Source: Saprospiraceae bacterium (lineage in GTDB: Bacteria; Bacteroidota; Bacteroidia; Chitinophagales; Saprospiraceae). Taken from it: a DNA stretch of 64,000 nt. The notes beneath the pieces are model-generated. The model searched no databases. It saw only the letters and a list, made by a program, of their open reading frames with translations, and had not been told where the DNA came from. The translations under genes and the position numbers were made by a program. The stretch spans positions 1-64,000 of the forward strand of contig JANQSS010000325.1 of NCBI GenBank assembly GCA_028279185.1. Direction: 5' to 3'. This document shows, in pieces, positions 27,601 to 36,700 of the stretch; positions within the stretch are counted from its first letter, which is position 1; each line of letters starts with the position of its first letter.

Positions 27601-27873
27601 CGGAACAATGGCATCAGGTTTTGTCATGTATGGAATTGCCCGTCGAATCGGCGCCTCGCAGGCCGCTGCCACTGTAGCCGCGCCCAAACTAAAACCCATC
27701 ATCTTCAAAAAATCTCTCCGTTTTGCTGGTGTTGCCAGCAATTTGGATTTTTCGTCTGACAACTCTTGAGCTACGGGAAGATCAAAGAACTTCGAGCTCT
27801 CGACTTCAACAAACTCCGTATCTCCTACCAAGTCTGCTTTTCCCACCCAAACATTTTTCGATTTATCTTGCAT
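24700..27873 (-). CDS. actB: Alternative complex III iron-sulfur/molybdopterin-like subunit ActB with Tat signal
   Basis: I start at ATG 27873 (MQDKSKNVWVGK, 1057 residues); a start 42 bases upstream would overlap actA. A Tat motif RRDFLKMMGFSLGAA lies at residues ~52-66, followed by a cysteine (AAACE). The long first part resembles a molybdopterin oxidoreductase that in this family has lost the cofactor. The C-terminal third is a ferredoxin-type domain with four cysteine clusters: CIGCGACQVAC, CQHCDNAPCENVCP, CIGTRYCANNCP and CSFCIQ...CATACP. One cluster has only three cysteines in known ActB (a 3Fe-4S). It sits on the periplasmic side and moves electrons from quinol to ActA. A His-rich link (HHKREHAHH) separates the two parts. 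Confidence 0.95.
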   Translation of the reverse strand: MQDKSKNVWVGKADLVGDTEFVEVESSKFFDLPVAQELSDEKSKLLATPAKRRDFLKMMGFSLGAATVAAACEAPIRRAIPYMTKPDAIVPGVPTYYASTIVRGGDVCPVLVKTREGRPIKIEGNKLSSFTKGGTSARAQASVLDLYDSNRYAHPMKDGQNSDWSAVTNEIKAKLKSARGIKLISNTIVSPFTKKSIADFIQTYSNAEHVVYDAVSSSAMLDAHKSAFGTRALPSYHFDKANVILSLDADFLGTWISPIEYAADFIKGRKVKGTNQKEISRLYAVESAMTLTGSNADNRVVVKPSQSAAALVTIYNRVASKTGGSNASYSAGLSDKVIAKLNHMADDLWNSSRNGRHTLVVNGANNLGEQLLTIELNRLLGNFGSTITTDRACYLRQGDDIALGKAINDIEKGAADVVIFMDDANPVYDTPNGAKLAEVLNGNVTSVALTTRPNDTSTLCSYICPIHHNLESWGDAEAYAGELSLIQPVISPLHNSRAREVILAALSDNLVDPKEERMDYAMLRNSWNERGGQKFWEQSLSDGFANGSSGGPMVLGTVDVGAAVRSFASRNTSEREVKFYETVNIGAGQYASNPWLQEMPDPIYRTVWDNFVTIPVSWDGKRTISGMNGWSTGDVVEVTIAGKTMNAPVVDQFGVVDGAHGMALGYGRKNSGAVASNVGINVFDLMSTDDDGYTQYYAPLSFGNSVGESDAIASVQYHHTFGIKDKNAEGVTLNVDEQSISAIATGYQGALTDRSILYHANIDELESAADDLHHKREHAHHLNEQTIYEGHDHLYDNGHKWEMNVDLSSCIGCGACQVACIAENNVPVVGKEQVKVHHEMTWMRIDRYFFGDIESPNTAYQPMMCQHCDNAPCENVCPVGATQHSSEGLNHMTYNRCIGTRYCANNCPFKVRRFNWLDYTAADLFGANENDPFGNDPETPFYAENLTRMVLNPDVTVRTRGVIEKCSFCIQKIQQGKLLAKSENRALVDGDVTTACATACPTGAIVFGDINNKDTEVAKLEKHPLNYYVLEETNVRSAVGYRMKVTNRNNKINELDA

Positions 27874-27893
27874 GTTATGCTGATTGTTCTTTT

Positions 27894-29339
27894 TTAATAA
27901 TGGCATTTCTGACACTCCAGACCACCTATGTCTTCAACCGTAATTTTGGACATCTCTCCACTCTCCAATGCATCGTGATATTTCTTGTACGTATTTACGT
28001 AGTACTCATTTCCATTTTGAAAGCCTTTGACTTCCGTCTGACGGTGACAGTTGATACACCACCCCATAGACAAAGGAGAGTGCTGCGATAAGACTTCCAT
28101 TTCTTCAACCTTTCCGTGGCATGCCTGACATTCTATTTCCCCAGCGGTTACATGCTGTGCGTGGTTGAAGTAAACGTGATCCGGTAAATTGTGAATTCGT
28201 ACCCATTCAATCGGACCGGGAATTTGAGGTTTGAGGTCCGATGTGAGGCTTTTTTTCAAGTTGGTCCATTGCTCTTCAACTAGTTCACGGCCTCGATAAT
28301 CCAGCAGTTTAGCACCTTCTTTCTCAATTTCCTTTGCGTCAAATCCCTGCTCTTCTAAGTAAGTTCTGGCTATCCACTTTGTATACAGCTTTTGAATATC
28401 TTCTTCCGGCATCGATTCGTAATTCTCGATGTACTTGTCCGTAAGTGGATTGAAGCCTGTTGAGGCAAAGATTTTAGTTAATTCTGCTGTACCATATTTC
28501 GAACCTTTCTTGATCGCCTTATGGCAATTCATGCAGGTATTCGTAGCCGGAATAATACTGTGTTTACTTCTGCGTGCTCCATCATGACAATACTGACAAT
28601 CGATTTGCTGCAGACCAGCATGTGTCGCATGCGAAAACTTAATAGGTTGTTCTGGAGCATATCCCTGCTGGCGACCCACTTCGATTGCGGAATTCACCGT
28701 ACGATAGCCGAGGAAAACAACCAATCCAAAAAGCAATAATCCTATAATGGTTTTTGATCCGAGGACATCGAGCATGCTGACCGGTTTTGCATCCGTGTTG
28801 TCATCCTCTTTCGCCTGCACGACATTTTTCAATGTACCCATGATTTGGGCAAGAATGAGAGCTAATATGGCGAGACCCGCGATCAGCCACCAAAAAATAG
28901 CATTACTAGACTTCGTCGCGACTTCATCTTTCGGCCCATCTTCTCCGCCACCACCTGCAGGGTTGTCGACCTGAAACTGAACATAGGCCAAAATTGACTC
29001 GATATTTTCGTCTGTCAGATCCGTATTTGCGTTCATGAGCACCTTGTCCCATTCGGCATACACTTCATTCGCGCGTGGGTGACCTGTTGAAATAAGCGCT
29101 TGCGAATTTCGTACCCACTCATATAAATCTTCGCGCGGATAATCTGCCCATCGTTCCTCAACACCTGCAAGCGCCGGACCAGTAAGTTTGTCCACCATGT
29201 TCTTATTGTGGCACTGGGCGCACTTAGCCTTAAAGAGTTGTTTCCCCTCGTCAACGTTCGGCTGAGTATACGCTGTCGTACTCAGCAAGAATAATGCAAT
29301 GGAAAAAAGGAAAAATATGCCAGATCGCAAGCGGTACAT
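27894..29339 (-). CDS. actA: Alternative complex III multiheme cytochrome c ActA
   Basis: A 481-residue protein from ATG 29339 (MYRLRSGIFFLFSIALF), chosen because it starts the signal peptide; the frame runs 54 bases further upstream. Six CxxCH motifs are visible: CAQCH in an N-terminal monoheme domain, then after two membrane segments CQYCH, CMNCH, CQACH, CINCH and CQKCH as a C-terminal pentaheme domain. This N-terminal extra heme domain is common in Bacteroidota ActA. The subunit collects electrons from ActB and passes them to ActE or the oxidase. It is the first gene of the respiratory operon. Confidence 0.95.
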   Translation of the reverse strand: MYRLRSGIFFLFSIALFLLSTTAYTQPNVDEGKQLFKAKCAQCHNKNMVDKLTGPALAGVEERWADYPREDLYEWVRNSQALISTGHPRANEVYAEWDKVLMNANTDLTDENIESILAYVQFQVDNPAGGGGEDGPKDEVATKSSNAIFWWLIAGLAILALILAQIMGTLKNVVQAKEDDNTDAKPVSMLDVLGSKTIIGLLLFGLVVFLGYRTVNSAIEVGRQQGYAPEQPIKFSHATHAGLQQIDCQYCHDGARRSKHSIIPATNTCMNCHKAIKKGSKYGTAELTKIFASTGFNPLTDKYIENYESMPEEDIQKLYTKWIARTYLEEQGFDAKEIEKEGAKLLDYRGRELVEEQWTNLKKSLTSDLKPQIPGPIEWVRIHNLPDHVYFNHAQHVTAGEIECQACHGKVEEMEVLSQHSPLSMGWCINCHRQTEVKGFQNGNEYYVNTYKKYHDALESGEMSKITVEDIGGLECQKCHY

Positions 29340-29418
29340 ATGGTAATGGTCTTTTACGGCCAGGTAATAAAAAAAACGTTGTGAAATTACCAAGGCACTT
29401 TTGTCAAAATTGAGTCAG

Positions 29419-29449
29419 CAAATTTAATTCTATAACACATGAAGGCCAA
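29419..29449 (-). promoter_or_regulatory. Promoter of the act-cox operon
   Basis: On the minus strand TTG (29449-29447), 20 bases, then TAAATTTG (29426-29419): a full match to the Bacteroidota sigma-A form TTG-N19/20-TAnnTTTG. Transcription would begin near 29412, giving a leader of about 73 bases before actA. Confidence 0.7.
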
Positions 29450-29565
29450 TAAAATACGAACCCTCATTACTATTTAGATTTTATCTAATTTAAGGAATTC
29501 TTAACAGTCTTACCCTCTTTCCACATTCCTTCGAATTAACTTATTATTCAATTTATAAAACTTTG

Positions 29566-30360
29566 TTAAACAGCCACTTTAGCACGAATATGCGGATGCG
29601 GTTCGTAATTAAGCAATTCGAAATCACTATATTGAAAATCGAAGATGGATTTGATGTTTGGGTTTATTTTCATGACGGGCAGCGGTTTGGGTGTCCGACT
29701 AAGTTGCTCATGTGCCTGTTCCATGTGATTTGAGTACAAATGAGCGTCACCAAAAGTGTGAACGAAGTCGCCGGGATTTAATCCACAGACCTGTGCCATC
29801 ATCATCGTCAAGAGGGCGTATGATGCGATATTAAATGGAACCCCTAAAAAACAATCTGCTGATCGTTGATACAATTGGCAACTCAGTTTTCCGTCAGCCA
29901 CGTAAAATTGAAATAGGCAATGACAAGGACTGAGTGCCATATCCTTGAGATCACCCACATTCCAAGCGTTGACCAGGATTCGCCTTGAGTCCGGATTATT
30001 TTTAATCAAGTCTATCGCCTGCGAAATTTGGTCAATCACCTCACCTTTTGTGCTCGTCCAACTTCGCCATTGTTTCCCATATACCGGACCCAGATCACCG
30101 TTCGCATCGGCCCACTCGTTCCATATCCGAACACCATTTTCCTGCAAATAGCGCACATTGGTATCGCCTTTAAGAAACCAGAGCAGTTCATAGATGATTG
30201 ACTTCACATGCAATTTTTTAGTGGTTACCATTGGAAAACCCTCGGAGAGGTCGAATCGCATTTGATAACCGAAGACACTTTTGGTTCCTGTACCCGTCCG
30301 GTCGGTCTTTGTGATACCATGATCCAGAACATGTTGCAGAAGTTCGTGGTATGCTCGCAT
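29566..30360 (-). CDS. thyA: Thymidylate synthase
   Basis: A 264-residue ThyA, exactly the E. coli length. It has [33 protein letters not shown], the active-site stretch [13 protein letters not shown] (nucleophile about Cys146), [23 protein letters not shown] and the C-terminal IRAKVAV. It methylates dUMP to dTMP with methylene-tetrahydrofolate. No folA (dihydrofolate reductase) lies beside it, although the two are often paired. It is followed by a 170-base gap before the act-cox promoter region. Confidence 0.98.
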   Translation of the reverse strand: MRAYHELLQHVLDHGITKTDRTGTGTKSVFGYQMRFDLSEGFPMVTTKKLHVKSIIYELLWFLKGDTNVRYLQENGVRIWNEWADANGDLGPVYGKQWRSWTSTKGEVIDQISQAIDLIKNNPDSRRILVNAWNVGDLKDMALSPCHCLFQFYVADGKLSCQLYQRSADCFLGVPFNIASYALLTMMMAQVCGLNPGDFVHTFGDAHLYSNHMEQAHEQLSRTPKPLPVMKINPNIKSIFDFQYSDFELLNYEPHPHIRAKVAV

Positions 30361-30394
30361 CTAAAAAGTATATATATTTTTTTTGTTAATGTAA

Positions 30395-30402
30395 CAAAGG
30401 TA
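30395..30402 (-). promoter_or_regulatory. Possible -7 box of thyA (TACCTTTG)
   Basis: Matches TAnnTTTG on the minus strand 35 bases before the thyA start. I see no TTG at 17-23 bases upstream, so support is partial. Confidence 0.4.
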
Positions 30403-30515
30403 CATACTAGGCTGGGAATTTTTATGTGAAATAAAACTACGAATGAAGTATCTATTTTTCCGAGTCGTTCTATGCTATTTTTATTGTATGATGTTCATAA
30501 CAGATAAGTGTAGGA

Positions 30516-32360
30516 ATGGCAAGCTTTCTGTACTTTCACCAAAAAAGAAAATTGTATAAATCATTACGCGCTTGCATTGATGAATTGGACCAAACCGGCC
30601 AATTATTGCGTATTACCGAGGAGGTAGACCCTAACTTGGAAATGGCCGAAATTCATCGTCAAGTGTACGACCAAAAAGGCCCTGCGATTTACTTCGCAAA
30701 CATAAAGGGCAGCCCATTCCCTGCAGTGAGCAATTTGTATGGTACCTGGGAGCGTACACAGTTTTTGTTTCGAAAAACACTCCCTGCTGTTCGTGATGTC
30801 ACGCAATTGAAAATAAATCCAGAGGGTTTGTTAAAAAAACCGTGGAAAGCGCCAGGGCTTGGAATTAAAGCGCTAAAAGCCTTACCTAAAAAAACATCAT
30901 CACTACCCTCTCTATATAGTGAAACAAGTATTGATAAATTGCCAGGAGTTGTTTCCTGGCCTGATGACGGAGGAGGCTTCGTTACATTACCCCAGGTATT
31001 AACCCTGCCACCCGGATCGAAGAATATCATGCAATCGAATATTGGGATGTATCGAATTCAATTGTCTGGAAATGATTACAACTTGAATAAGGAAGTCGGC
31101 CTTCATTATCAATTGCACCGCGGAATCGGTGTACATCATAAGGCATATTTACAATCAAACGAGCCATTCAAGGTCTCCATTTTTGTCGGAGGGCCGCCAA
31201 GTCATGCCGTTGCCGCGATCATGCCCCTTCCTGAAGGTATGTCAGAAACTACATTTATGGGAATGTTGGGCGGACGGAGATTTCGATATGGATGGAAAGA
31301 TGGATATGTCATCTCGGGTGATGCCGATTTTATCATCACAGGAGAAGTGGATAAGGAAACATTAAAATTGGAAGGTCCATTCGGAGATCATCTTGGGTAC
31401 TATAGTCTTGAGCATCTGTTTCCGTATATGAACGTGCATAAGGTGTGGCACAGAAAGGATCCGATTTGGCATTTCACTGTTGTTGGTCGACCGCCTCAGG
31501 AAGACTCTAATTTCGGGCGGCTTATTCATGAAATCGTGGATGACGTTACTCCTGTGGAATTCCCAGGTTTGCTCGACATAAATGCTGTTGATGCGGCTGG
31601 TGTGCACCCTTTATTATTAGCAATCGGCACTGAGCGCTATATGCCTTTTCGTGAACGCAAACCGGAGGAATTACTAACAATAGCAAATCATCTTCTTGGA
31701 AAAGGTCAGACATCGCTGGCAAAATTCCTTTTGATTTGTGACCGTGTTGACAAACCAGATTTAAAGGCTAAAAATATAGAAGATGTATTGAGCTATATTC
31801 TAGAACGATTCGACCCAAAGCGTGACTTACATTTTTACACAAATTGGACAATCGATACACTCGACTATTCTGGTGGTGAGTGGAATGCGGGATCAAAATT
31901 GGTACTCGCGGCTGCCGGCCCAAAACTCAGGAATTTGGGAAATCAATTAGAGACTAAAACAAAAAAAGCGATTCCATTTGATACACATATAGCGTTGAAC
32001 GGTGTATTGGGCGTAACATTTCCTAACTTTCAGTCACGTGAAAAAAGTGAGCTGGAAATTCAATCACTCACCGAAACAATACAAAAATTGGAATTATCCA
32101 ATTGGCCTCTAATTATTCTTTGTGACGATAGTGCATTTCTAGCGGAGTCGTTAAATAATTTTTTATGGGTAACCTTTACTCGAGCTAATCCTGCGACCGA
32201 CATTTATGGTGTGGGAGTATTTACGAAAAATAAACATTGGGGATGCACTGGACCTGTTATAATAGACGCTCGCATCAAGCCCCATCACGCTCCCCCGCTG
32301 CTCGTAGATGAATCCGTTCAAAAGCAAGTCAAATCCAAATTGCAAAAATATTCGTTCTAA
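30516..32360 (+). CDS. UbiD-family decarboxylase, probably menaquinone biosynthesis (futalosine route)
   Basis: A 614-residue UbiD protein. It shows PAIYFANIKGSPFPAVSNLYGT, MYRIQLSGNDYNLNKEVGLHYQLHRGIG, VSIFVGGPPSHAVAAIMPLPEGMSE, LEGPFGDHLGYYSLEHLFP and the E-R-E type residues of prenylated-FMN decarboxylases. The length matches the long Bacteroidota form assigned to the late decarboxylation step in the futalosine pathway. The presence of mqnD in this window supports that reading. A UbiX-type prenyltransferase is required to make its cofactor and is not in the window. The exact substrate is inferred. Confidence 0.85.
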   Translation: MASFLYFHQKRKLYKSLRACIDELDQTGQLLRITEEVDPNLEMAEIHRQVYDQKGPAIYFANIKGSPFPAVSNLYGTWERTQFLFRKTLPAVRDVTQLKINPEGLLKKPWKAPGLGIKALKALPKKTSSLPSLYSETSIDKLPGVVSWPDDGGGFVTLPQVLTLPPGSKNIMQSNIGMYRIQLSGNDYNLNKEVGLHYQLHRGIGVHHKAYLQSNEPFKVSIFVGGPPSHAVAAIMPLPEGMSETTFMGMLGGRRFRYGWKDGYVISGDADFIITGEVDKETLKLEGPFGDHLGYYSLEHLFPYMNVHKVWHRKDPIWHFTVVGRPPQEDSNFGRLIHEIVDDVTPVEFPGLLDINAVDAAGVHPLLLAIGTERYMPFRERKPEELLTIANHLLGKGQTSLAKFLLICDRVDKPDLKAKNIEDVLSYILERFDPKRDLHFYTNWTIDTLDYSGGEWNAGSKLVLAAAGPKLRNLGNQLETKTKKAIPFDTHIALNGVLGVTFPNFQSREKSELEIQSLTETIQKLELSNWPLIILCDDSAFLAESLNNFLWVTFTRANPATDIYGVGVFTKNKHWGCTGPVIIDARIKPHHAPPLLVDESVQKQVKSKLQKYSF

Positions 32361-32393
32361 AAACATCAAAGTTTTAATCTATTTTATCTTTTC

Positions 32394-33713
32394 ATGAATC
32401 CTCCCTTCCCAACATCATTTGTCCAACGATTAGCGGAGGAGATTGGCGAAAACTTCCAGGATATACTGAACGCGCTGGACCTTGAACCAATTAATGCAAT
32501 CAGGTGGAACGATAAACTTCCGGCGGCAAACATCACAGAAGAAGTTCCATGGTGCTCGAACGCGACCTACCTCAATACGCGGTGGAATTATGCACAAGAT
32601 CCCCTATTTCACGCTGGTGCATATTATCCTCAGGAACCATCATCGATGTCTCTTGAGGTTGTCTTTCGGAACATTACTAATCTGGGTAAAATCAACCGGG
32701 TGCTGGACCTTTGTGCAGCCCCAGGAGGTAAATCAACTCATCTTTCGAACTTGCTAGATGATAGCGCATTTCTTGTAAGTAATGAGATAGTTCCCAAGCG
32801 ATATGCAGTATTAAATGAAAATGTACAAAAGTGGGGAAAGAAGAATGTGTTAACGACCAATTATCGACCGGATGTTCTCGCACAACTCGGTGCTATTTTT
32901 GATGTAATCTTATGCGACGCACCATGCAGCGGCGAAGGCTTATTTCGAAAACAGAAAAAATGGCGAAATGGTTGGACAGAAAAAAATTGTGCGATTTGCG
33001 CATCAAGACAAGAGCAAATTTTGAACAGAGCGGAACAACTACTTCGACCTGGTGGATTTTTAATATACTCAACATGTACCTTCAACTTTGCTGAGAATAT
33101 AGATCAGCTAAATTATTTAAACCAAAACTTCAATTACAGCAGTGTTGAAATTCCAACGTTGCCGATATTCGGATTTGATGAAATCGAAAAAAAAGGTAAC
33201 ATTGGCTATGCAGCGTTACCACATAAAGTGAAGGGCGAGCCATTTTTCATCGCATGTATGCAAAAGCCAGGCAATCGCCAAGTCATAATGGCAAGAACGA
33301 GTCAGATTTTGTATCCCACAGAATTTAACGACGAATTCACTAATACGCCTATGCCTTATTCGTCCTCGGATAATAAACTATATGATTTCACTGGATCTAT
33401 CATAGAATTCTTGGAGCACTGTAAAATTCATAAATTGCGTGCACAGTCATTTCCTATAGCGATTAAAAAAAATAGTAAGTTAATCCCACAGCATTTTGCG
33501 GCCATGACCTACAAAAACCTACCGGGATTTCCTTCAATTAACCTGGACAAGGAAGAGGCGCTGAAATACCTGCGTCATGAACAGATCAATACGGAACCCG
33601 AGCAGAAAGGATACCATGTCGTACGGCACAATAAAATCAACCTTGGCTGGCTCAATTTTGATGGACGGCGAACTATCAACAAGTACCCGATGAATTGGCG
33701 TTTGAGAAAGTAG
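32394..33713 (+). CDS. RsmF-like rRNA (cytosine-C5) methyltransferase
   Basis: A 439-residue NOL1/NOP2/Sun-family protein. The SAM-binding motif is VLDLCAAPGGKSTHLSNLL, followed by the catalytic motif DVILCDAPCSGEGLFRKQKK and the second catalytic cysteine in LIYSTCTFNFAEN. The C-terminal ~150 residues form a separate domain ending LGWLNFDGRRTINKYPMNWR, typical of the RsmF group. It methylates a cytosine in 16S rRNA or another RNA; the target base cannot be read from sequence. It follows the UbiD gene by 33 bases. Confidence 0.9.
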   Translation: MNPPFPTSFVQRLAEEIGENFQDILNALDLEPINAIRWNDKLPAANITEEVPWCSNATYLNTRWNYAQDPLFHAGAYYPQEPSSMSLEVVFRNITNLGKINRVLDLCAAPGGKSTHLSNLLDDSAFLVSNEIVPKRYAVLNENVQKWGKKNVLTTNYRPDVLAQLGAIFDVILCDAPCSGEGLFRKQKKWRNGWTEKNCAICASRQEQILNRAEQLLRPGGFLIYSTCTFNFAENIDQLNYLNQNFNYSSVEIPTLPIFGFDEIEKKGNIGYAALPHKVKGEPFFIACMQKPGNRQVIMARTSQILYPTEFNDEFTNTPMPYSSSDNKLYDFTGSIIEFLEHCKIHKLRAQSFPIAIKKNSKLIPQHFAAMTYKNLPGFPSINLDKEEALKYLRHEQINTEPEQKGYHVVRHNKINLGWLNFDGRRTINKYPMNWRLRK

Positions 33714-33769
33714 TGAATTGGGTATGTTCATCCTTTTTTTGAGATATTTAGCGCTTGAATAGATAATAC

Positions 33770-36700
33770 ATGAGTAGCATTTTTCAACGGCTATACGACT
33801 TTTTTGAGAATAGAAAAAACCTCTTGTTCGGTCTGATGGTTGCGCTTATCGTCGCCTGTGTTTTCTTGATATCTCGAATAACACTAGAAGAAGATATCTC
33901 TAAAATAATGCCCTCCGACGAAGGAATATCTGCCATAAATGAAGTTTTTGAAAACTCGGACTTCACTGACCGATTGGTTATTCTGATTTCTGATAAAAAC
34001 TTAGACTCAAATGACAGGCAGCCAATAAAGGATTATAGCGAGACATTTGCAAATAAAATAGCTGCCAACATCGATTCTTCCTTAATCAGGGATTTCATTC
34101 CTCAAGTCGATCAAGGTGCATTTCAATCTATTTTTGATGAGTTATTTAATCATATACCTCTTTTCTTAGAGGAAGAAGATTATGAAATCATTGCAGACAG
34201 GATTCAATCGGATTCCGTCAGAAATATTATTAAAGGGATCTATAAATCGCTCTTGGTTCCTGGCAGTGGTTTTATTAAAAAATATGCATTTCGGGATCCA
34301 CTGGGCATGACGACCATGCCACTTGAACGGTTACAGGCATTTCGTTACGATGAGAATTTTATTATCGACGATGGTTATTTAATGACTAAGGATGGAAGGC
34401 ATCTATTATTATTTATAAACCCTGCGGAGTCAAGTAAAGAAACTAAAAATAACAGTCGACTTATTCGTGAGTTGGATAATGTCATAGGTACGATGCCACA
34501 AAACAAATTCGCCATTTCATACTTTGGTGGAGTTGCAGTTGCGGTTGAGAATGCACACCAGATTAGACGTGATGTTACGTTAACAGTATCAGTTGCTGCC
34601 ATAGCTTTGTTGAGTTTACTGTTTTTCTTTTTTAGGCGGCTATCTACTTTCTTTTTTCTTGTCATACCAACATTATTGGGTGGACTTTGTGCCTTGGCAA
34701 TTTTGACTTTGTGCCGAGGCGAAGTATCGATCATATCGATTGGTATTGGCTCGGTTTTACTCGGCATAACGCTTGATTACTCGCTGCATGTTTTCACACA
34801 TTACAGAAAAACCTCCAATACGCGACAAGGCTTATCCGATTTATCGACATCGATTCTCGTAAGTAGTATCACTACCGCCACGGCATTTTTATGTTTGTTT
34901 TTTATACGATCAGAAGCCCTTCACGACCTTGGATTTTTCGCAGCAGTCAGTGTTTTATTTTCTGCATTTTTTTCGTTGGTAGTCCTTCCTCATTTGTTAC
35001 CAAAAAAACTCATCCGGAACACGTCAACGTTCATTGACAAATTAGCTGATTTTCGCACGCGTTATCCGCGATTCCTCTTTTTGGTTATTCTTGGAATGAC
35101 CGTTTTTTTCAGTTGCTTTATCACCAATGTTTCATTCGAGGATGATTTGAATAAAGTCAACTACATGTCTGAAAAACTTACCGAGGCAGAAGTTAATTTG
35201 AGTGAGATTACCGACGTCGTAAAAAGAGGTGTGATGTTATTAACAAAGGGTAATTCGCTCGATGAAGCTTTGACCCGAGCGGAAAGTATAAAAGAAAGAC
35301 TTACCACATTGCAACGAAATGAAAAAATAGCAGGTGTGGTAAGTGTCTCAGCTTTCTTACCTACTAAAATCGAACAAGACAAACGAATTGATCGATGGAA
35401 TAAATTCTGGACAATCGAACGACGCAGTCAAACCATTGAGTTATTTGCGGATGCAGCTGCTGAAATGGGAATTAAGGCGCAAGCATTTCGGGGATTTGAG
35501 CGACAATTGAATAAAAGGTTTGCCTCCATTGACCTGGATCAGTTAGACGGACTCATAGATGTTGTCTTTGCCGAATTTATATCTGCTCGAAATTCATCAT
35601 CGACCGTATTAACAATTGCACGTGTTAATGAAAATCAGATAAATACGGTGTACGATAATCTCAGTTCATATGAGGATGTACACATACTGGACAAGTCATA
35701 TTTAATCAGCCGCTTTATAGATGTACTTAAGCGTGATTTCGACAAACTGGTATTGTGGTCATTAATTCTCATATTTTTTATTCTTCACGGTACATATGGT
35801 AGCTTTGAATTGGCTATTATCACCTTTTTACCAATAGCAATCAGTTGGATCTGGACATTGGGTATTATGCATTGGTTTGACCTTAAGTTTAATATCGTTA
35901 ATATTATAATTACGAGTTTCATTTTTGGTCTTGGAATCGACTATAGTATTTTCATTATGCGCGGTCTTCTTCAGCGATATCAATTAGGCCAACAACATCT
36001 GGCTACTTACAAGACTTCCATTATTATGTCGGCGCTTACCACATTAATTGGTATCGGTGTAATGATCGTTGCAAAACACCCCGCTTTACGTTCTATTGCC
36101 TCCGTATCTGTCATAGGCATTTCGTCAGTCGTGATTCTAGCTTTCACAATTCAACCCTTATTATTTAGCTATCTGGTATATTCTCGTCGCCATGAAAAAA
36201 GATTATTTCCTCTAACAATACTGCGCATTTTGCGTACCATTATTTTTTACACTTTATTAATCATCGGCATACCCATATTGGCTATAGCCAGAGTCATCAG
36301 CACAGCTCTATTCCATCCCCTAATGAAAAAGCACGCTTTTATCGAACGCATTCGCTATCACTATGCCAAAATCGTGACTTTACCGATTCAGGGGTTTGCC
36401 TATCCGCAATTTCCTGCCCTTAAGGACAAACTGAAAATTGCCTATCACAATCCTGCTGAGTTGATGGTAATTCGATCGGGTCTGCCTAATGCAAACCTTG
36501 CGTTTTGGCCGGAAGAAAATCCTTCGTTGGTCAATTGGCTCTGTCGACCCTTTTTTCATATTTCCAATGTGCCTATTCCAAATAGCGTGTTTCTCAGTTT
36601 TACGAACGTGAGAAATAATTCAATGAAAAATATTGAATCGGTTGAAGACTGTCTAAATTGGAGACTACTCGATGGTGATAAAATAATGAGTCGCGATCAT

